From Morella rubra (lineage: Eukaryota > Streptophyta > Magnoliopsida > Fagales > Myricaceae): a DNA stretch of 64,000 nt. Below the pieces are notes generated by a model, which did no database searches, was not told the DNA's origin, and saw only the letters and a list, made by a program, of their open reading frames with translations. Every line of letters starts with the position of its first letter. The first letter of the stretch is position 1. Made by a program: the position numbers and the translations under genes. Shown one piece after another: positions 55,946-64,000 of the stretch. Location of the stretch: contig CM025849.1 in the NCBI GenBank assembly GCA_003952965.2, positions 20,558,826-20,622,825 on the forward strand, in the 5' to 3' direction.

Positions 55946-57139
55946 GAAAATTGATATTTTAGTCCTCAAATTTTATTTTTTTTATTTTTTAATCTTTAGG
56001 TTTTATTTTTTTAAATTTTAATCTTCGATTTACACTTCTTTACGAAATAGCCATTCCGTCGTAGGCCCGTCTGTTTTACTAACAAAAGGGCACGTCAGCT
56101 GACAAAGAAAAAGGGGCCTGTTTTGAAAAATGCGACAGGAAAGTCCAATCTGACGTCGTTTAGAACCCATGTCGTTCAGATAAGCGTGAACTCCGTGACC
56201 AGCTAGTTGTCTCGAGATTTCCCTTGGACCTCAAACTCTCTGATGCAGCAGAATCAATGGAGATTACTCCCAAGGTTGGCAAAGACGAGGTAATAGCGAA
56301 GCTTAAGGACGACGGAGACTTCGATAAACAGCGCCTCAAGATGATCCGCAAGCTCAAGGACAATGTAAGCCTCCTCTTCCTCTACTTTGTTTTCAATTTC
56401 CTCGATTCCCTCCTCTCTCTCTCACTTCTAGGGTTTCGATGTCGAATTTAGAAAGCAGTTTTGTTTATTCCGAAGGACAGACCGGTAGAGAGAATTAATG
56501 GCTACTGTTCTGATTAAGAATGTTGGAAAAAATATGCTTTGCTAATGCATCAAACGGTGCCTGAATTTCCGATTGATTAGCAATTAAAGCAATCTTCTTT
56601 CTCTCTTTTTTCGTAATGCTATTTCGTTCACGGTGATAGAATTATCGAACTGGATTTTATTCTGGTGCACTTCGTCAAATATGTGGCTGGATTAGAAGTG
56701 ATGAAATTACTTTCTTTCCTCGCCCTTTTTATTTTATAAGGAGTCGAGTTTGTTTTGAATTTTTGGAAAATCACAATGAAATTGTCCGTATTCTGATTGA
56801 ACTTTACAATTGGAAGTCGAATTTCACCGATGAGTCACTGCCACAAGCGTCGACACATGGGGGAAGAAAAATCTGATCCACGCTTATCTGAACGAAATGA
56901 GTTCTAAACGCCGTCAGAGACTTTCCTGTGTCATTTTTCAAAACGGTGCGTTTTTCTTCCAGCCACATCAGCTGCTAAGTTGTCAGCTGATGTAGTCCGT
57001 CCATGAGAAAACAGAGGATCTTGACGGAAGGGTTATTTCGTCAAAAAATATAAACTAAAAGACTAAAATTTGAAAAAATGAAACTCAAGGACTAAAAAAT
57101 AAAAAAGGTAAAACTCAAGGACTAAAATGCTAATTTCCC
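55945..57139. mobile_element. Pack-type TIR element carrying a SHG1/BOD1-like first exon
   Basis: Inverted arms of about 250 bp: left 55945-56192, right about 56880-57139. Both read GGAAA(A)TT...ATTTTAGTCC inwards and share 'gttttgaaaaatg', 'acaggaaagtc', 'cgtttagaac' and 'tcgttcagataagcgtg'. Between the arms lies host-gene sequence (5' leader, first coding exon, donor and part of an intron). Arm similarity is roughly 75-85% by eye. T-rich flanks prevent a firm target duplication call. The terminal GGAAAATTGA is shared with the patellin-carrying element at 21.4-22.5 kb. Confidence 0.8.
56257..56364 (+). pseudogene. Captured first exon of a SHG1/BOD1 (COMPASS-component)-like gene
   Basis: The exon encodes 36 residues, MEITPKVGKDEVIAKLKDDG then DFDKQRLKMIRKLKDN, and ends at a good donor (aat/gtaagc). 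This matches the start of plant proteins with a BOD1/SHG1 domain, in which 'DEVIxKLKDDGDFDxLRxKIIxxLKxN' opens the helical domain. The donor and intron sequence were taken along, so capture was from genomic DNA and not from an mRNA. No second exon lies inside the element, so it is only a fragment. Confidence 0.7.
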
Positions 57140-57159
57140 GTTTCCTTTTTATTCCCAAA

Positions 57160-57880
57160 ATCGGTGTGATTGTTGTTTGCATCCTACAATCGTGCTAGCT
57201 AAAGATCAAGAATTTGCATGTAATTCGATTTTGCTGAAGGGCATCAGTGAGTTAGTAGCTTCGAGTATATTTGTTTATCCAATTACTTCTATTCCAAAAA
57301 GATTGTATTTAGCTTAGCAGTTAGCAATTGCGGTGGCTTTTAAAACTCGAATTTCCGTTTAAATTCCTGGTCCCTTTCCGTACACACTCCTCGCTGCCTT
57401 TTGATGGGAAAGCCGAAATTATTCTTTGAATATCATTCCTTTTGTCTTTTTCTTTTTTTTGGATTCCCTTTTATTGTTTTTGTAGTCTAAAGTATCGAGT
57501 GTGATTGTTGTTTGCATTCTACAATCGTGCTATGCTATTAAATTGATAGCAGTTAGATTTTGCCATTTCCGTTGAATCATTGATTAGTCTGTACTGACTG
57601 TCGTTGTCTTTTGATGCCGGATTAGTCGTTTATTCTTTGGAGCTAAATGACATGAAATTTAGTTTGAGTGGAAGCTCGACTGCAACTTGGGGTCTCTGTG
57701 TCTTTTTCTTTTTTTTGGATTCCCTTTTATTGTTTTTGTAGTCTAAAGTATCGAGTGTGATTGTTGTTTGCATTTACAATCGTGCTAGCTAAAGATCAAG
57801 ATTTTGCATGTAATTTGATTTTGCTGAAGGGCATCAATGAGTTAGTAACTTCCAGTATATTTGTTTATCCATTTATTTTG
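57160..57880. repeat. Duplicated MHX upstream segments
   Basis: A segment with 'gtgattgttgtttgcat', 'gctagctaaagatcaagaat' and 'tttgctgaagggcatca' occurs at 57166-57290 and again at 57756-57875; its first part is present a third time at 57497-57540. A segment with 'cttttgatgccggattagtc' occurs at 55030-55080 and 57606-57658. The 5' region of MHX has been duplicated in pieces, one of which received the Pack-type element. Confidence 0.8.
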
Positions 57881-58140
57881 ATTGAGATTGAATTACGGAT
57901 GTAAATTTCTCTTCCAAAAGATTGTATTTAGCTTAGCAGTTAGCAACCTCATGCGGTGGCTTTTAAGTGGAGCAACACATTTTTCTGTATGTAAAAAGAG
58001 AGGGAAACGATGTAGGCTACCCCTTGGTTTGCTTGTTCTAGTATCATCCATGCTGCGGACTTCTTTTTATACTTTATCACTGGTCCCTTGATTGCTTTTC
58101 ATATGTGGTCATTCGTACTGATTTGGAGCAAAAACTGTTG

Positions 58141-58179
58141 TGTGTTTCAGGTCTTCTTACTGTTTTGTCATCGTCGTAG
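58141..58179 (+). promoter_or_regulatory. 3' end of the MHX leader intron and end of the 5'UTR
   Basis: The acceptor tgtgtttcag ends at 58150, leaving 29 bases of leader before the ATG at 58180. The upstream leader exon could not be fixed with confidence in the duplicated region 57160-58100. Arabidopsis MHX is known to have a leader intron and an inhibitory uORF; whether the uORF is kept here cannot be told without the transcript. Confidence 0.6.
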
Positions 58180-61100
58180 ATGTTCTATTTGGGACTTCTT
58201 CAGATGGCCTCTGCACATAAGCATATTGCAGGGAACATATCGGGTGTCTCCCATAGTGTTGCGCTTGAAAAATGTCAAAGCTACTTGCTAGTCCGTTTTG
58301 AAACCGACCTTGGGGCTGGCATTCGGGCCTTATTGTATATTCTTGGTCTTGCTTACTGTTTCATTGGGTTGTCAGCTATAACCGCTCGTTTCTTCCGTTC
58401 AATGGAAAATGTAGTGAAGCAAACACGGAAAGTGGTAGAGATAGATCATTCCACCAATATGGAAACTGTTAGACATGAAAAGGTCTGGAATTACACAATC
58501 GCAGACATTACCCTCTTGGCCTTTGGGACTAGCTTTCCTCAAATATCATTAGCAACTATTGATGCCATACGAAACATTGGCAAGCTGTATGCTGGAGGTT
58601 GGTTGTAGAATTTTTTTTTTTTTTTTTTGTACAAAATGAGATTTCTAGAATTTATGCCAACTTACTCAATTACACAGTTTTTCAGGAATTGAGATTTATG
58701 ATGCATGTTATAAAAGATACATATCTCTGTAGAAACCTCTTCCAGTTGATATGCACGATTCTTTATTACTATAGGATGGACATACTGTCTAAGAATCTGA
58801 ATAAAGTCTCGTCAGATCAGCAGTATAGTCAAAGAAACTTGAAATCTTTCTCTCCAGTCCACCTTTGGCCCTCCCCTTCTCCGTCATTCGTATTTGTGTA
58901 TAACATATATGATTAAGAAGTGATCCATGATTTGCTTCTGAAAAATATGATCCCTCAATTTCCTTTGCTTGATGCCAGTCAATAAGTAAAATGCACCAAG
59001 ATGTCAGCAATACTGTAGATGTTCACCACAGGATTTGTTTGATGTAAAAATGAAAAATATATCGTTCACTTCTGACTTAGTACATGCATAACATTTGTGA
59101 CGAATACTTTCTAGTTTTCATATTCGTGATGTTCTTTATCCCTGTAAATTACAGGTTTGGGTCCTGCAACTCTTGTTGGCTCTGCTGCATTCGACCTTTT
59201 CCCCATCCATGCTGTTTGCGTTGTAATTCCGAAAGCTGGAGAGTTGAAAAAGATATCTGACATAGGAGTTTGGCTTGTGGAGCTCTTTTGGTCCTTTTGG
59301 GCTTATACCTGGTTGTACATAATATTAGAGGTAATATCGAGATATTGTTATCCTCTCTGTGAAACCTTGTGATTTTTTTCTTTTTTCCTTTTGCTTTCTT
59401 CCTTTTGTGCCAGTGCCTCTGCAGAGATACACAAAATATTCAGTCAGATGAAAGTCTCATTTAGCCTTTGATAGGCGCTGAAGTGATGTTAATATGTGCC
59501 CGCTTGTATATTGCCCATGGCTATAGATACATGTAAAGTGCCATAAACAAAACAACTAGTAATTGGAGATCTTTGCCCTTGTAGCTGGTTTCATTAGATT
59601 GTATAGTGTCCAGTAGGCATAGGGGATGATGATGTGCTGTCTTATTTTAACCACTCCTGGTTGGAGCTGGTATTTTTTACCCCAAAATTGGATGCATCAT
59701 TTGGATTCTGGATGATGTGTATCAAGAACACTATGAAGGAAAGATTGTTCATTATGCTGTAGGTATGGTCCCCAAATGTGGTTACACTGTTGGAGGCCTT
59801 TCTGACAGTGCTCCAATATGGGTTACTTCTGATTCATGCTTATGCTCAAGACAAGCGTTGGCCTTACTTGTCTCTTCCTCTGTATGTTTTCTTTTCTTCT
59901 TCATCTGCTGTCATCAGAAAAACTTGTTTAACACTGGGATATATCGCCTTCTTTTTCCTTTGGCTTTAGTCAGTGACTTATTCTGGTAAGACAACAGTCA
60001 TTTTGTGCTTCTGTGAATTTTTTTGTATGTCAAGGACAAGAACTGAGAGGCCAGATGACTGGGTGCCGGCTGAAGCCTCTTCATGCAAACATGAGTGCAA
60101 TGTCTGTAATTTATCTGAGATGCATCAAGTTGGGGAAGATGAAATCAGGGGCGTTGTTGATATTTTCTCCATCCATGCAAAAAGTGAAACAGGTACCTGT
60201 CTGACATGCCTAACTATGATGAAATTCTTTTTAATCTCCAGAACATTTTCTTGAAAGGCTCTTATCTGAAGTTGAACTGTATCTTCTTACTTTAACAAGG
60301 AATGTGGCTTGTTCCGGTGAAATGGCTTGCAAACACTGTAATACAGGTTTCTTTCTTCTTATAAAAGTTCTAGGACTCGCTTTGATATTGGAATTTTTGT
60401 AGGATCTTCATTACTTGTGCGATACTCCAATCCCACATGAGTAGGGAATGAAAAATAAATGAAAGACCAAGTCCCACATTGGGACCTTACTAGGTAGAAT
60501 TTAGCCTTATAATGATTTTAAGGAGCTTCAAAAGTAACATTGACTAGTCATTTTGAAGTCTAAGCGCATATGTGACTAGCGTTGCCTTGGGTTGTTGCAA
60601 TTTAAGAGCAAGGTTTGAGTGTTTTTCTTTTTGTTTCGGGCTTATCTGAGATATGATTGGTTTCTATTTAGGAAAGAGATTAATAAATTGAATGAATGCA
60701 GTAGCTTAATGTACAATTAATCTGTATTACATGGATGTCAAAGGTGATTGGAAGACTATTTGGTAGGTGTTTTGCAGAGCTAGGTCTCAATTCCATCTGT
60801 AGAACAGCAATCATTATGTAAATAATTTGATGCTATCCGAAGCATTAACTTTACTTACTCAAGGCCGCGAATAAGGACAGGGAACTCCTTTGTTTAATGG
60901 GTTTCTGGTATCATTTTTTTATCTGTCCATTTTGTTGATGAACTCGATTAGATGAGGTGCATCCCGTGACCTAAAGTTGAAAGAAGACTTTTTGGGTTGT
61001 CTCTTGTAGGAAGAGGAGGATGACAAAGAAGGATGAGTAGAAGCTTCATCAATTAGGATAAATATGACTTGGTCTGCACCCATGCAGACTTGTATGTTCA

Positions 61101-63285
61101 TGTATGAACAAGGTTTTAGGTTTTATGAATATGTGAATAATAAGAATATTGTCTTATGCGGTACACGTCAAACAGAGTGAAGGTACAGCAAAACTGTATT
61201 GATGTACTCACAAGCTATGACTGGAGAGACGATTACTTCTGTACTATAGTGATCATAACATTATTGAACTTCCTATTATTCTTGTACCTTTTACATCAAA
61301 ACTGGATTGTCCATCTGAAATTTTGCATGCAGTTCCTTCGGTGCCCGGCATTGATGATCCTGCTGAATATTCCCATAAAGATATCCAGAGCAATATCACT
61401 TCAGAAGATTCACACGTGCTCAAACTTTGGAAAAAGCAATTTACAGATGCACTGGTGGTATCATATTTCATGCTTTATACATTGAATACTATTGAAAGAA
61501 CGTTTTAGTTTCAGTAGCTTTTTGTTTTTCCTTCTTCACCTGCATCTGCCTACGAAGTTTCGGGAATGCAACTTCCTTTGAATCATCTTCTTGTTCAATT
61601 ATGTAAAAAGAGTGCAGGGAATCTTACCTCACTGACTTCAGCATCTAAGCCCACGCATCCAGTTTTCATATTTTAAATTTTTTAACTAGAGAGCTCGTAT
61701 GAATATATTAGATTAGTTTGGGGCCTGGTACTTTTGTTTAAATGTATTTATTTTTCTCCAAGTTTTTGTGTGATCACACGGAATTAATTCACTCTTTTGT
61801 TTACCTCTAGCCCATAATGTTCCCTGTGTAATTTTTTTATTTTAACCTCGCAATTATTGTAAAAAAGTTCTTGTAAATAACTTTTAGTTCCTTGGAACAG
61901 TTGAAAGCACAGAATCAAGACAACTGAACAATGTCTATCTGCGACTGGCAAGAATTTTCTGGCAGTCACTTCTTGCACCCTGGAGACTTCTGTTTGCTTT
62001 TGTGCCTCCTTATACTATTGCTCATGGCTGGATTGCATTCATCTGCTCTCTAGTTTTCATCAGTGGGATTGCTTACATAGTAACTGAGCTGACAGATCTT
62101 ATAATTTGTGTCACAGGTTTTCTTCCTCTCCTGAAATAAAAAAACACAGTAAATGGTTGATGACAAAATTAACTCTGCTTACAATCAAACGATTATCCAT
62201 TATTTATGTTGTTCTTTTCTTCAGGAATAAATGCATATGTCATAGCGTTTACAGCATTAGCAAGTGGAACTTCGTGGCCAGATTTAGTGGCAAGTAAGAT
62301 TGCTGCTGAACGTCAGACGACAGCAGACTCTGCCATTGCAAACATCACTTGCAGGTATTATTCAAGCTCTAATTCCAATTTTATGGCCTTTTTACATATT
62401 AAGGCTTTAATGGTACTGGAAAGGACCTCAATCTTTCAAAAAGGAGTTCACCAGCTGATATCTCAATGGTTACACAATAAATTCTTTATGTGTCCAAGTT
62501 TCTTCCCAGCTGTTAAATAGGATTCAACAAGTTGGAAGTTACCATTTAAGTGCCAATTGCTATTGTTACATATCTTGCAAGAACCAAGAAAAGAAACTTT
62601 ACCGAAACAGGAGAGGGAATTTTGCATAATTGTCTCTGTTACTGTAGCACTATAAACCAACCCCCCCCCCCAACCAGCACACACACAAAATAGTCTACAA
62701 ACCTGAGGGTCACACTTGGATTTGTAAAGATGTACAATTTGTGGACTCTGAGAGGTATAGAACTCTCTAGTGTCTCGCCCATCAAATGGAAAGTTGTGGT
62801 TTGTAGCTTCTCTTTATATTTTTCCTTCCAGGGTACAGTGTTGGAAGGTTTTTAAAGGCCCCATGAGTTAAGCCTTTCAATTCATTGACCCCTAGTTAAT
62901 GAATGTTGTTCTTATGCAGAGGCAGTGTAGAATTTGTCAGATACTTAAAATTGATTTTCCTCTTCTGTGTTTTTTCTTTTTTTGCAGCAACTCAGTGAAT
63001 ATATATGTTGGCATCGGCATTCCGTGGCTTATTGATACGGCTTACAATTTCTTTGCATATAGAGAACCACTCCGGATCCAGAATGCAAAGGGACTAAGCT
63101 TCTCTTTGCTTGTTTTCTTCTGCACTTCAGTAGGGTGTATTGCCGTTCTGGTAGTTAGGCGTCTAACATTTGGTGCAGAACTGGGAGGGCCAAGGCTTTG
63201 GGCATGGGTTACCTTTGTGTACTTCATGTCGCTCTGGGTTATTTTCATTGTCCTGTCTTCCCTCAAAGTTTCACACATCATATGA
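58180..63285 (+). CDS. MHX: MHX-type vacuolar Mg2+/Zn2+-proton exchanger (CaCA family)
   Basis: Eight coding exons with GT-AG introns and continuous frame: 58180-58597, 59155-59330, 59763-59881, 60035-60192, 61333-61457, 61888-62116, 62225-62354, 62988-63285. Total 1,653 bp, 550 residues (542 if the second ATG at 58204 is used), close to the 539 of Arabidopsis MHX. Family marks are the two alpha repeats, [14 protein letters not shown] (116-129) and [15 protein letters not shown] (423-437), each in hydrophobic surroundings, [15 protein letters not shown] before the cytosolic loop, and a C-terminus ending [16 protein letters not shown] exchanges protons for Mg2+ and Zn2+ across the vacuolar membrane. 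A 3' splice site at 58150 just before the start shows an intron in the leader, as known for Arabidopsis MHX. One oddity: S422 replaces the Ile that the truncated copy retains before GTSWPD. Confidence 0.93.
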
Positions 63286-63317
63286 GAAGTTATCATCAAC
63301 GTTTTCTCCCGAAGTCT

Positions 63318-64000
63318 TACCCCATATTATTTTGTTTATGAGTTAATTACAATTTTCTCCATTGAACTAGCACTCTGAAATTAAGTTTAGACCCTAAAAT
63401 ATACCTAGAGGGGTGTGAATAGGTATTTAAAAATTACTCCACACTTTCTTTCAATTACAGAAAAAACAAGTTCAACTAATTTTTAGTCAATCACCAATTT
63501 AAGATCTGCAAAATACTCATACACAACAGATTTTACAGCAGATGAATTTCTAAAGGAATATGGACTATATAGCATGTGCACACTCATAATGAAATGTATT
63601 TTACAGCAGCAATGACTCCAAACAGAGCAATATTTCAGCAATAGAAAAATCAAGATTATCACAATATTTAGTCAACTATCAACTGAAGACAATTTAATAT
63701 ATGCAGCACCTATACTTAACAGCAATATGAACTGGACGGTAAGCAAACACTCTCAGTTATATGGATTTTACAGCAATATAAAAATTTAATGTTCAAACTA
63801 TTTTATAGCAATATACAGCTAAGAACAGAGCAGGTTTTCAGGCAATGATCAAATCAATCTTATGGCTATATTTCAGCAACTCTAAAATCAAGACCATGAG
63901 ACATATACAGTAGTTATAAAAACAAAATAATGTAAGATTTATAACAGTTGTACAATAAAAAATCCTGCAGATTTTTCAGCACGATAAAACCAAGGATATG
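63318..64000. other. Retrotransposon-like AT-rich sequence to the window end
   Basis: Similarity to the truncated MHX copy ends at about 63317. Thereafter comes a leader-like sequence with 'atacctagaggggtgtgaat' (63401-63420), a word common in Copia-type LTRs, and many dispersed 'acagca' and 'ttcagcaa' repeats. No coding region or boundary is visible. Confidence 0.35.

Noticed and set aside
60420..60500. Two 'tcccacat' words resembling the upstream element of plant snRNA promoters in MHX intron 4
   Set aside because: No TATA box at the proper distance and no snRNA sequence downstream; such words also occur in dispersed repeats.
1..64000. CRISPR arrays, operons, tRNA or rRNA genes
   Set aside because: The window is plant nuclear DNA; no spaced direct-repeat array was seen and no tRNA or rRNA was recognised by eye. 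A tRNA scan was not possible.

Overview
The window is nuclear DNA of a flowering plant, almost certainly a eudicot. It is AT-rich, its genes have GT-AG introns, and it is crowded with LTR retrotransposons, MULE/CACTA-type DNA elements and MITEs. It contains one 1,000-base assembly gap (2734-3733). All gene calls come from reading motifs, splice sites and frames by eye; no database search was possible.

Three genes look intact. (1) A GeBP/storekeeper-like (DUF573) transcription factor lies at 10849-11766 (-). (2) A short FAR1-domain protein (13542-18626, -) has two coding exons separated by a 4.5 kb intron and a 5'UTR exon near 19.2 kb. (3) An eight-exon MHX-type Mg2+/Zn2+-proton exchanger lies at 58180-63285 (+). 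A second GeBP-like gene (6816-8111, +) has no DNA-binding domain and is split by a 571 bp solo LTR with a perfect GCTGC target duplication.

Broken genes are frequent. A 5'-truncated MHX copy (30868-33572) abuts a retrotransposon LTR. Nearby are the 3' end of a PHR2-like photolyase/cryptochrome gene (34660-35335, -), a last exon of a PRAT/Tim17-like protein (38907-39041, -), and the E/DYW tail of a PPR-DYW gene (39701-40351, +). PHR2 next to MHX matches the adjacent locus numbers of these genes in Arabidopsis.

Mobile elements, in order: a CACTA end (1-489); a Copia 3' end with LTR (to 4583); a MULE MITE (5314-5471); the solo LTR (7175-7745); a MITE (~20715-21075); a Pack-type TIR element carrying patellin sequence (21393-22525), followed by a MITE with a perfect 9 bp duplication (22546-23034); a Ty3/Gypsy chromovirus, probably CRM-like (23760-30867, -); a decayed Copia element (41609-51989, +) with a 2.2 kb Gypsy-type solo LTR in its integrase region; a LINE-like tail and MITE (52.2-52.9 kb); and a second Pack-type element carrying the first exon of a SHG1/BOD1-like gene (55945-57139), just upstream of MHX.

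The main interest is gene capture and gene breakage: two gene-carrying TIR elements with the same terminal motif, a DNA-binding-less GeBP paralogue interrupted by an LTR, a partial tandem duplication of the MHX-PHR2 block rearranged at an LTR edge, and an overlapping uORF plus an inverted exon copy at the FAR1-type gene.
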